From positions 1 through 7,654 of the forward strand of contig JAKEEN010000280.1 in assembly GCA_022616575.1 (NCBI GenBank): a stretch of DNA of 7,654 nucleotides, given 5' to 3'. Position numbers and translations under genes: made by a program. This document shows, one piece after another, positions 1 through 5,807 of the stretch (its first letter is position 1; each line of letters opens with the position of its first letter). Under the pieces are notes generated by a model that was not told where the DNA came from, searched no databases, and saw nothing but the letters and a program-made list of their open reading frames with translations. The stretch is from Flammeovirgaceae bacterium. Its GTDB lineage: Bacteria; Bacteroidota; Bacteroidia; Cytophagales; Cyclobacteriaceae.

Positions 1-2339
1 ATCAACATCTTTCTGGATTTTCCGGTAGCGTACATTTCAGCCTGGTCAGAATAGTATGGGCTCATCACATTACCTGATTGCCCTGAAGGTGACACGGTTT
101 CCCCATTTTCAATAGAGGCAAAGTCAGTGACCTTGCGAAGTGCGGGGCCACCATCCACCTTAAAGTATCCTGTCGTGTCTAATTTAAAATGCAAATTATT
201 GAGAACTTCATTTCCACCATCAACCGAAAACGGACCCACACTAAAGAACTTGTCAAGTAAATTTACTGCGCCAAGCGGGTGACTGTGCTTGAGCATATGA
301 ATTTTGCCCCAAACCCAGTCTTCCGGATTTTCTCCGCACGTTTCTTTTAAAAGTTCGAGCGTTCTATTGGCAGCTTTTTCAAAAATAATGGCTCGGGTTT
401 CTTTTACATTTTTTGTGTTGATATCATCCCACCAGGGAGACTGATCATTCTTAATGAATGCATTCACTGAATTTTTTGGAACCGATGTAGCCAAAATCGA
501 ATGCAAAGCTTCAGCGCCCAATTCATCTTTCATACTTGAATAGTAAATCTGCGAAAGCATGTTGTAGTAAACGGAAGGTGCCGTATCTGTTTTCTTGTGA
601 TCGCCATTCCAATTTTGTAATAATGAAATCATGGATGAAAATTCATCGTGCGTCAATGATGAAAGCACGGAAGCCATTTCTTTGGCAGCTTCGGCTGCCG
701 GATTTGATACAACATCGAGGTTAATTTCTTTCATGGCTTCAGGCGACCATTTTTTGTCCTGGTTTAAATATTCATTAATTCTGCCCGCACGGGCCTTTGG
801 ATAGTAATAACCGGGATAGAGAATACCATTTACAGAATCCGGCTGATTGTTTGCAGAGTAAACGAAGTTCCATGGTGGATTAATAGCCTGAGGGTTTTTA
901 GAGAAATCATAAAACCCGAGATACTCATCATTTCCACTGGCACCATCTAAAAACAGTTTAGTGCGAACGTGCTCTGGACGAATCGGTAACTTGGCACACG
1001 CCCACCAGGCAATGTTTCCATCTATGTCTCCATACATAAGATTAAGTCCCGGTGCCGAAAACATGGAAGCAGCACGCTGTGCCTCATGAAAGGTCTTTGA
1101 ATGATTAAGAAGATAAGCGGCTTGCAGTGCCTGATTCGTCACTTGTGTAAGCATCCACGAAAGTGAGATAGCCTGATCAACGGGTGCGTGATCAAGAATG
1201 CCGTTTATAAGTGAACCATGTCTTGACGACCGAACTTCTAATTCAACATCTGGCTTGTTTTTTACTTTGATGATCTCCTTTCTTGTTTTGAGGTCTTTCC
1301 ATTGATCCTTGAACTTTACCTGATTGATGTTATCAGGATTGACGGTTTCAACAAAAAAATCAGAATCATCATTTTCAAACATGGTCAACCCCCAGCCAGC
1401 AAAACGATTATTCCCCAATAAACCAAAGGGAATGCCCGCAATATGGTGGCCGTAAAAACTAAAACCCGGATATTCAAGATGCGCTTCATACCAAACAGTG
1501 GGTTGACCGAAACCAATGTGAGTATCGTTCGCTAAGATTGGATAGCCGGTTGTTGATTTTTCGGCAGAAACTACCCAACCATTACTGCCGCTCCATAGTG
1601 GCACGGGAATTTTATCCAACGCTTCATTGAGAGAGGCAATGAGAGGATCACTCTGCGAATTTTTTGTTGGCCCCTTGTGATTTTTTATTCTAACAGCATC
1701 TGACGGTGTTGCTAAGGCAAAATCCACCAGGTATTCTTCACCATATTCTGTTTTTATTTTTTGAAGCACGGGGTCAGCGCGTAAGCCTTCAGCAAATCCA
1801 AACGACATAAAACCAACTGCCAGGTAAATATCTTTCGGTTTAAATTCTTGTTTTGGAATTCCGATGATGGTAAACTCGATAGGAGTTTTTCCAGCTTTGA
1901 TGTATTGATTAATTCCTTTTTGGTAAGCTAAGGCTGCCTTTTGAAATGAGGAAGTATCGCTACTAAGATACTGCTGCGCGTGTTCTTTGGCGAATTCATT
2001 GATGCCCAATGTTCTGAACATTTTATCAACTTTCAACAAATCCTCACCCAGAATTTCTGATAGTCGGCCTCCGGCTGCCCTTCGCAACATTTCCATTTGA
2101 AAAAGTCGATCTTGTGCATGTACGTATCCTAATGCATAATAGGCGTCTTCTTCGTTTTGGGCGTAGATATGTGGGATGCCATAGTCATCGTAAAGCACTT
2201 CTACCTCTGATTTTAAGCCCTCCAGCTTAAATTCACCAGCGTAATCGGGTACTGTTGTCCATAAATATCCATAGCCGCCAACCAATAAAATGAGTATGAG
2301 TATGCCTATGGCGATTAAAATTCCTTTGAAGATTTTCAT
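1..2339 (-). CDS. Penicillin acylase family protein (Ntn-hydrolase), 3' end beyond window
   Basis: The frame is open without a stop for 779 codons from the ATG at 2339 to the left edge; only a short C-terminal tail should be missing, since the family is about 800 residues. Residues 1-25 (MKIFKGILIAIGILILILLV...) form a signal peptide or signal anchor, so the enzyme should act in the periplasm. The alpha-chain part carries GIPHI (54-58) and GYVHAQDRLFQME around D77. The autoprocessing site is SGSNGW (250-255): by family knowledge, cleavage before Ser252 makes it the beta-chain N-terminal nucleophile. Counting Ser252 as beta-1, His274 falls at beta-23, the acidic cluster DDSDFF has D324 and D327 at beta-73 and beta-76 (calcium site in E. 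coli PGA), and the oxyanion Asn is N497 or N498 in SANNQP. His at beta-23 resembles cephalosporin and acyl-homoserine-lactone acylases more than PGA, but the substrate cannot be assigned. It is divergent from the dipeptidase gene. Confidence 0.95.
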   Translation of the reverse strand, partial: MKIFKGILIAIGILILILLVGGYGYLWTTVPDYAGEFKLEGLKSEVEVLYDDYGIPHIYAQNEEDAYYALGYVHAQDRLFQMEMLRRAAGGRLSEILGEDLLKVDKMFRTLGINEFAKEHAQQYLSSDTSSFQKAALAYQKGINQYIKAGKTPIEFTIIGIPKQEFKPKDIYLAVGFMSFGFAEGLRADPVLQKIKTEYGEEYLVDFALATPSDAVRIKNHKGPTKNSQSDPLIASLNEALDKIPVPLWSGSNGWVVSAEKSTTGYPILANDTHIGFGQPTVWYEAHLEYPGFSFYGHHIAGIPFGLLGNNRFAGWGLTMFENDDSDFFVETVNPDNINQVKFKDQWKDLKTRKEIIKVKNKPDVELEVRSSRHGSLINGILDHAPVDQAISLSWMLTQVTNQALQAAYLLNHSKTFHEAQRAASMFSAPGLNLMYGDIDGNIAWWACAKLPIRPEHVRTKLFLDGASGNDEYLGFYDFSKNPQAINPPWNFVYSANNQPDSVNGILYPGYYYPKARAGRINEYLNQDKKWSPEAMKEINLDVVSNPAAEAAKEMASVLSSLTHDEFSSMISLLQNWNGDHKKTDTAPSVYYNMLSQIYYSSMKDELGAEALHSILATSVPKNSVNAFIKNDQSPWWDDINTKNVKETRAIIFEKAANRTLELLKETCGENPEDWVWGKIHMLKHSHPLGAVNLLDKFFSVGPFSVDGGNEVLNNLHFKLDTTGYFKVDGGPALRKVTDFASIENGETVSPSGQSGNVMSPYYSDQAEMYATGKSRKML

Positions 2340-2369
2340 AAATTCAACGTGTAAAAACTAAAGGTATAA
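2340..2369. promoter_or_regulatory. Very short divergent intergenic region with weak promoter-like words
   Basis: Only 30 bases separate the start codons of the divergent acylase and dipeptidase genes. On the minus strand, TACCTTTA (2366-2359) matches the Bacteroidota -7 box TAnnTTTG at 7 of 8 positions and would place transcription start a few bases before the acylase ATG; no clear TTTG -33 box is seen. For the dipeptidase, TTCCTTTG (2321-2328), inside the acylase gene, is a similar 7 of 8 match. AAAGG (2360... to 2364 region) lies about 5 bases before the dipeptidase ATG and could serve as a ribosome binding site. All of these assignments are tentative. Confidence 0.3.
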
Positions 2370-3047
2370 ATGAATCTTAAAAGTGTTATTGTAATCGCGT
2401 TTTTTCTTCCAGTCAATTCACAAGCTCAATTTAGGTACGGACTGACACCGGAAAAGTATGAAGGATATATTGCCAGCCTTAAGGCCAAACCCCAGAATGA
2501 ATTGGTAAATCTTGAAAAACAAATTCCGGGTATTATGCTCGACATACGATATGCAACAACTGATAATTTCACTAAGGAGAAAATTTATAATCTTTCAAGA
2601 GCGTATGCTCGCAAACCGGTGGCTGAAGCTTTACGTGATGCGCAGGAAGAATTTAAAAAGCATGGCACGGGAATAAAAATATTTGATGCCTATCGGCCGT
2701 ACGCTGCTACTGTAAAGTTTTATGAAGTATACCGTGATACAACGTATGTAGCTTCACCCTATCGGGGTTCGCGCCATAATCGAGGTTGCGCCATTGATAT
2801 GACCTTAGTCGATTTAAAAACTAAAGAAGAATTGAAAATGCCTACTGAATATGATTCGTTTCGGAAAGAAGCTTGGCCCTCAACTCGGGTTAAAGACCCT
2901 CTCATAAAAAAGAATCGGGACTTACTAATTTCGGTGATGCAAAAACACGGCTTTAAAGTGAACTCCTCAGAATGGTGGCACTTTGATTTTGTAGGCTGGC
3001 AGCAGTTTGCAGTGATGGATATTTCTTTTGAAGAACTCGAAAAATAG
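2370..3047 (+). CDS. Secreted D-alanyl-D-alanine dipeptidase, VanX/DdpX type (peptidase M15D)
   Basis: This 225-residue protein starts with a Sec signal peptide (hydrophobic residues 5-15, likely cleavage after SQA at 19), so it should work in the periplasm. The M15 zinc peptidase signature is complete: SRHNRGCAID gives zinc ligands H136 and D143, and EWWHFDF gives the catalytic base E201 and third ligand H204. DAYRP holds R109, equivalent to the conserved VanX Arg71. The family hydrolyses the dipeptide D-Ala-D-Ala. No vanH, vanA or two-component genes are adjacent, so recycling of peptidoglycan fragments is more likely than glycopeptide resistance; this role is inferred. The ATG at 2370 is preferred because it places the signal peptide exactly at the N-terminus. 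The gene diverges from the acylase and is 61 bases upstream of the MazG-like gene, with which it may be co-transcribed. Confidence 0.93.
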   Translation: MNLKSVIVIAFFLPVNSQAQFRYGLTPEKYEGYIASLKAKPQNELVNLEKQIPGIMLDIRYATTDNFTKEKIYNLSRAYARKPVAEALRDAQEEFKKHGTGIKIFDAYRPYAATVKFYEVYRDTTYVASPYRGSRHNRGCAIDMTLVDLKTKEELKMPTEYDSFRKEAWPSTRVKDPLIKKNRDLLISVMQKHGFKVNSSEWWHFDFVGWQQFAVMDISFEELEK

Positions 3048-3052
3048 TAACA

Positions 3053-3114
3053 AGTCGTGAGTCTTGAGTATTTAGTACTTATGACTCAGGACTACAAACT
3101 CAAGACTTATGACT
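3053..3114. repeat. Palindromic array of 7-base AGTCNTG-like units
   Basis: On the plus strand four back-to-back heptamers begin with AGT: AGTCGTG (3053), AGTCTTG (3060), AGTATTT (3067) and AGTACTT (3074). From 3114 leftwards, the minus strand reads AGTCATA, AGTCTTG, AGTTTGT, AGTCCTG and AGTCATA, also at a strict 7-base step. The halves meet near AGTACT (3074-3079). The outer arms 3053-3069 and 3098-3114 are inverted repeats matching at 15 of 17 positions, with a perfect 10-base core. The MazG-like start codon (3109-3111) lies inside the last unit, and the array fills almost the whole gap after the dipeptidase stop. It could fold as a hairpin in mRNA. No T-tract follows, so a standard terminator is unlikely. 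Confidence 0.75.
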
Positions 3115-3435
3115 ATTCAGGAATCACAACAACAAGTCGATCAGTGGATCAAAACCCACGGAGTCAGGTATTTCAATGAACTCACCAATATGGCGATACT
3201 CACCGAAGAAGTGGGTGAACTGGCCAGGATCATTGCGCGAAGGTATGGCGAGCAATCAGAAAAGGAGTCTGACAAGAACAATGACTTGGGTGATGAAATG
3301 GCCGATGTTTTATGGGTGTTGATTTGTCTCGCCAATCAGACCGGTGTTGATTTAACAGAAGCATTTAAGAAAAATTTGGAAAAGAAATCGAATCGCGACT
3401 CAACCCGACACAAAGAAAACAGGAAATTAAATTGA
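3109..3435 (+). CDS. MazG-like nucleotide pyrophosphohydrolase
   Basis: This is a 108-residue, single-domain all-alpha NTP pyrophosphohydrolase of the MazG superfamily. The metal-binding EExxE motif is E33, E34 and E37 (TEEVGELAR), and the partner ExxD motif is E63 and D66 (DEMADVLW). The length and the basic C-terminus (KKSNRDSTRHK) fit the short bacterial group found in Bacteroidota. The family cleaves nucleoside triphosphates to monophosphates plus pyrophosphate and is usually viewed as nucleotide house-cleaning; the actual substrate is unknown. The ATG at 3109 lies within the last unit of the upstream heptamer array. The stop overlaps the stop of the convergent comB gene by 9 bases (3427-3435), leaving no room for a terminator between them. 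Confidence 0.9.
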   Translation: MTIQESQQQVDQWIKTHGVRYFNELTNMAILTEEVGELARIIARRYGEQSEKESDKNNDLGDEMADVLWVLICLANQTGVDLTEAFKKNLEKKSNRDSTRHKENRKLN

Positions 3436-4128
3436 GAGAACTCCCGCCTGAAGGGAAGGCACTACATTGTATTGGTCTGGAGTCAAACAAAATTCAATGT
3501 CTTTGCGAATGTTCAATCTGGCAAGCCGTTTTACGTGACTTGACTCACTTAGAAATTTTACCATGTTATTCTTCGCTTGATTGTACAAATGCTGGGCCGC
3601 TAAGGGAGCATCACAATCAGGTTCAATATGGTCCTTTAATTTTTCAACAAGAGCTCCTGCAAATAAAGTATCTTCCAGGTTTACTTTCCCTTTCCAGCCT
3701 GCGCAAACAACAAGCACGTTGTTTTCGGATGTGAGCAGAGAATCAGTAACAGAAGATAAATTCAAAAAAGATCCAATGAGAATTTCCCTGGCTCCTTCCG
3801 ATTTGGCGATCGCTTGAGTTCCATTAGTTGTCGTAAAAGCAATCTTCTTTCCTTTCAATGCCGGATTCATATACTCGAAAGGAGAGTTACCTAAATCAAA
3901 ACCATCCACTTTTTTGCCATCGCGTTCGCCTGCTGTGAAATAGCCTTTCTTCTGCATGGCAAGGCAATCATCTAATTTAGCAAACGGGGTAATACTCTCG
4001 ATGCCATGAGCGAAGGCCGTAGTCATACACGAAGTTGCTCGAAGAATATCAACCACGACAACGGTTTTGTCATGCACTGTGTACAGGTGCATGAGATCAG
4101 GACTTAGGCAAACATCAATTGTTTTCAA
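3427..4128 (-). CDS. comB: 2-phosphosulfolactate phosphatase (ComB family), TTG start
   Basis: This 233-residue protein matches ComB along its length. DILRATS (27-33), GNSP (80-83), TTTNGT (99-104), CAG (142-144) with EDT (152-154), and the C-terminal SSHVKRLARLNIRKDIEFC stretch are characteristic. ComB dephosphorylates (2R)-phospho-3-sulfolactate to sulfolactate using magnesium (EC 3.1.3.71). It was defined in methanogen coenzyme M synthesis; in Bacteroidota the pathway is less clear and may concern sulfolactate or sulfonated metabolites (inference). The start codon is TTG at 4128: the N-terminus MKTIDVCLSPDL agrees with the family, no in-frame ATG lies between it and the upstream stop near 4204, and the next internal ATG (Met13) would remove the first strand. 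The TTG directly abuts the end of the GxxExxY cassette, so the leader is cassette-derived. It is the last gene of the minus-strand run. Confidence 0.92.
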   Translation of the reverse strand: MKTIDVCLSPDLMHLYTVHDKTVVVVDILRATSCMTTAFAHGIESITPFAKLDDCLAMQKKGYFTAGERDGKKVDGFDLGNSPFEYMNPALKGKKIAFTTTNGTQAIAKSEGAREILIGSFLNLSSVTDSLLTSENNVLVVCAGWKGKVNLEDTLFAGALVEKLKDHIEPDCDAPLAAQHLYNQAKNNMVKFLSESSHVKRLARLNIRKDIEFCLTPDQYNVVPSLQAGVLSI

Positions 4129-4170
4129 TTGTCTGAACTTTGATTTAATTGATTTTGTGATTTTCCTGAT
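4129..4170 (+). repeat. Left cassette end: TTGTCTGAAC head plus TGAT tail
   Basis: The head TTGTCTGAAC (4129-4138) and two spacer bases precede TGAT words at 4141, 4150, 4158 and 4167, that is steps of 9, 8 and 9. The tail overlaps the 3' end of the GxxExxY gene and encodes its final residues (HQENHKIN), which lie after the part of the protein that resembles the family. The head directly precedes, in genome order, the TTG start codon of comB at 4126-4128. Confidence 0.65.
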
Positions 4171-4558
4171 GCCGATACTTTTTATTTTGAAGCCGTTGGA
4201 ATTCTAATTTTGTGTAGCCAAAATTAATCAGGAGGCCAACTTCCAAATTATATGCTTCCAAATAATTAATAGCCTGGGCCAAATGAACAGATTCTAAATT
4301 GATTACAGCTTTTAGCTCTAGACAGATTTTATTTTCGATCAAAAAATCAACCCTTCTCGTTCCGATGTGCTTTTGTTTGTAGAGAACATCCATTTCGAAT
4401 TCACGCTCAAAGCCAATTCTTTGCAACTCCATTTCAAATTCCAAAGCCCTTTGGTAAATGACCTCCTGAAATCCATTCCCGAGGACATTATGAACTTCCA
4501 TCGCACACCCTATAATTTTACCGGTAAGTTCAGAGTATTTATATTCAGGTTTAATCAT
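4145..4558 (-). CDS. GxxExxY family protein (PD-(D/E)xK-like fold)
   Basis: This 137-residue protein carries the family-defining motif G29-x-x-E32-x-x-Y35 within GNGFQEVIY, preceded by LTGKIIGCAMEVHNVL. Further on, RRVDFLI and LELKA give D71, E81 and K83, the spacing of a PD-(D/E)xK nuclease-type core, which is how the family is classified. Its function is unknown; nuclease activity has not to my knowledge been shown. The last eight residues (HQENHKIN) are encoded by the left repeat tail and may be incidental. The ATG at 4558 directly overlaps the outer base of the internal repeat head. It lies 16 bases upstream of comB and about 100 bases downstream of gcvT, all on the same strand. It is the only gene in the putative cassette. 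Confidence 0.9.
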   Translation of the reverse strand: MIKPEYKYSELTGKIIGCAMEVHNVLGNGFQEVIYQRALEFEMELQRIGFEREFEMDVLYKQKHIGTRRVDFLIENKICLELKAVINLESVHLAQAINYLEAYNLEVGLLINFGYTKLEFQRLQNKKYRHQENHKIN

Positions 4559-4668
4559 TGTCTAAGCTATGATTATTGTGATTTATTTGATTTGGTGGAC
4601 TATCATGATTTTGTTTTGTAGTGAAATCATCGGGATCAAATGGATCACAAAAATCATGGTTCAGACAA
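4558..4668. repeat. 111-base inverted repeat with 9-base TGAT periodicity
   Basis: The outer arms TTGTCTAAGCTATGATT (4558-4574) and, on the minus strand, TTGTCTGAACCATGATT (4668-4652) match at 14 of 17 positions. TGAT occurs on the plus strand at 4570, 4579, 4588 and 4606 (multiples of 9 apart) and on the minus strand starting at 4656, 4647, 4638 and 4629 (exact steps of 9). The centre is near 4613. The left arm overlaps the GxxExxY start codon, and the right arm contains the gcvT stop TGA (4663-4661). This element is essentially the entire gap between the two genes; I see no promoter match or other gene in it. Confidence 0.75.
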
Positions 4669-5743
4669 GCGGGAGTTTATTTACTTGAGCCCTCAATGCC
4701 TTACCCCGCACATCAATAAAAATTTCAGAACCGGGCGTTGCGTTTTCTGTGCTGACATATCCGAGGCCAAGTCCAACGCTTAGCATCGGTGACATGGTGC
4801 CGGAGGTAACTTTGCCAATTACATCTCCCGATGCATCTTTAATTTGATAGTCGTGACGAGGAATGCCTTTGTCGATCATTTTAAATCCGACCAGTTTTTT
4901 CTTAACACCATTCTCTTTTTGATTTTTGAGGTTCGCTGAATTCGTAAAATCTTTTGTGAATTTAGTGATCCATCCAAGTCCGGCTTCTAACGGTGAGGTG
5001 GTATCATCAATGTCGTTGCCATAAAGACAAAAACCCATTTCCAAACGAAGGGTATCTCGCGCGCCTAAACCGATGGGCTTAATGTTAAATTCTTTTCCCG
5101 CTTCGAATATGGCGTTCCATATTTTTTCAGCGTATTGTTTGTTTACGTAGATTTCAAATCCACCTGCACCGGTATACCCTGTATTGCTCATCACTACATC
5201 TTTTACTCCGGCAAATTCCCCGATGGCAAAGTGATAGTACTTTATATTTTTTAAATCTGTACCGGTGAGCTTCTGTAAGGTAGCCAATGCATTAGGGCCC
5301 TGTACCGCGAAAAGACAAATATCGTCTGAGATATTTTTCATTGCCGCTCCTTTGGTGTTGAATTTGGAAATCCAGTTCCAGTCTTTCTCGATATTAGAAG
5401 CGTTAACAACGACCAGGTAGTCGTTATCCTTTATTTTATATACAATGAGGTCGTCCACGATGCCGCCATTCTCATTTGGCAGGCAAGAATATTGAGCCTG
5501 GCCATCAACCAGCTTAGATGCATCATTGCTGGTGACTCTTTGGATCAAATCTAACGCCTGTGGACCTTCAATTTTGAACTCGCCCATGTGCGAAACATCA
5601 AACACGCCCACACCTTTGCGTACAGCCATGTGTTCTTCAATATCAGAAGAGTAACGTACCGGCATATTATAACCGGCAAAAGGAACCATTTTGCCTCCCA
5701 GTTTTACATGGAGGTCGTTCAGGGGAATTTGCTTTATTTCCAT
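4661..5743 (-). CDS. gcvT: Glycine cleavage system aminomethyltransferase (T protein)
   Basis: This full-length 360-residue T protein transfers the methylene group from aminomethyl-lipoyl H protein to tetrahydrofolate, releasing ammonia and forming 5,10-methylene-THF (EC 2.1.2.10), in the cytoplasm. Diagnostic stretches are [13 protein letters not shown] (20-32), [10 protein letters not shown] (47-56), [20 protein letters not shown] with the conserved catalytic Asp at 97/98, FAVQGPNA (145-152), [20 protein letters not shown] (225-244) and SPLEAGLGW (250-258). The usual GYTGE folate-site motif reads GYTGA here (A193), a variation I believe also occurs in relatives. The final codons (CTT GTC TGA) are supplied by the end of the downstream repeat. 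There is no Shine-Dalgarno; a -7 promoter box lies 19 bases upstream. Genes for the H and P proteins are not in this window. Confidence 0.97.
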   Translation of the reverse strand: MEIKQIPLNDLHVKLGGKMVPFAGYNMPVRYSSDIEEHMAVRKGVGVFDVSHMGEFKIEGPQALDLIQRVTSNDASKLVDGQAQYSCLPNENGGIVDDLIVYKIKDNDYLVVVNASNIEKDWNWISKFNTKGAAMKNISDDICLFAVQGPNALATLQKLTGTDLKNIKYYHFAIGEFAGVKDVVMSNTGYTGAGGFEIYVNKQYAEKIWNAIFEAGKEFNIKPIGLGARDTLRLEMGFCLYGNDIDDTTSPLEAGLGWITKFTKDFTNSANLKNQKENGVKKKLVGFKMIDKGIPRHDYQIKDASGDVIGKVTSGTMSPMLSVGLGLGYVSTENATPGSEIFIDVRGKALRAQVNKLPLV

Positions 5744-5761
5744 AGGTGTTTATAAGTGCGG

Positions 5762-5769
5762 CAAAAGTA
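5762..5769 (-). promoter_or_regulatory. Bacteroidota-type -7 promoter box for gcvT
   Basis: Read on the minus strand (5769 to 5762) this is TACTTTTG, a perfect match to the TAnnTTTG -7 consensus of Bacteroidota primary sigma factors. It is followed by CCGC and lies 18 bases before the gcvT ATG, which gives a leader of roughly ten bases, common in this phylum. No clear TTTG -33 box is found; the upstream region has only TTTTCTG about 22 bases away. gcvT could therefore be transcribed separately from the membrane-protein genes upstream. Confidence 0.6.
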
Positions 5770-5770
5770 A

Positions 5771-5787
5771 GGATTTATGGTAAATCC
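5771..5787. promoter_or_regulatory. Perfect dyad GGATTTA-N3-TAAATCC in the gcvT promoter
   Basis: Two perfect 7-base inverted arms (5771-5777 and 5781-5787) are separated by three bases. The dyad ends one base before the -7 box on the minus strand, so it occupies the spacer where a regulator could block polymerase. It also follows the stop of the upstream membrane-protein gene by about 20 bases. A weak terminator is an alternative, but the stem is AT-rich and followed only by TTACTTTTG. Confidence 0.4.
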
Positions 5788-5807
5788 TGAACAGAAAAGA
5801 TGCTGCT

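Larger units (their letters stand above)
4129..4668. mobile_element. Putative GxxExxY cassette bounded by inverted TTGTCTGAAC ends
   Basis: The block starts on the plus strand with TTGTCTGAAC (4129-4138) and ends with the same 10 bases on the minus strand (4668-4659). Both heads are followed, after 2 bases, by TGAT words about every 9 bases directed inward. A third, slightly diverged copy (TTGTCTAAGC, 4558-4567) lies at the start of the GxxExxY gene. The block sits exactly between the gcvT stop and the comB start. There is no transposase, and I see no obvious target-site duplication. Mobility is inferred from structure only; an old intergenic repeat family that merely flanks the gene is the alternative. 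Confidence 0.4.

Noticed and set aside
536..724. Plus-strand 62-codon frame inside the acylase region
   Set aside because: It is antisense to the uninterrupted acylase frame and has no recognisable features.
2370..3047. Vancomycin-resistance locus based on the VanX-like protein
   Set aside because: No VanH, VanA or VanRS genes are adjacent, and the protein has a signal peptide; the family is common outside resistance clusters.
3109..3435. MazEF-type toxin-antitoxin locus
   Set aside because: The protein is a MazG-like pyrophosphohydrolase; no MazE or MazF homologue is nearby.
3432..3817. Plus-strand reading frames opposite comB (for example 3432-3734 and 3581-3817)
   Set aside because: They lie entirely antisense to a clear ComB gene, and their translations have no family resemblance.
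4367..4621. Plus-strand 84-codon frame crossing the GxxExxY gene and the repeat
   Set aside because: It is antisense to a family-supported gene, and its C-terminal part is only translated repeat.
4558..4668. Periodic TGAT words as a possible CRISPR or iteron array
   Set aside because: The repeated word is only 4 bases with variable 5-base filling and lies in both orientations. There are no 25-40-base repeats with spacers, no cas genes and no replication gene.
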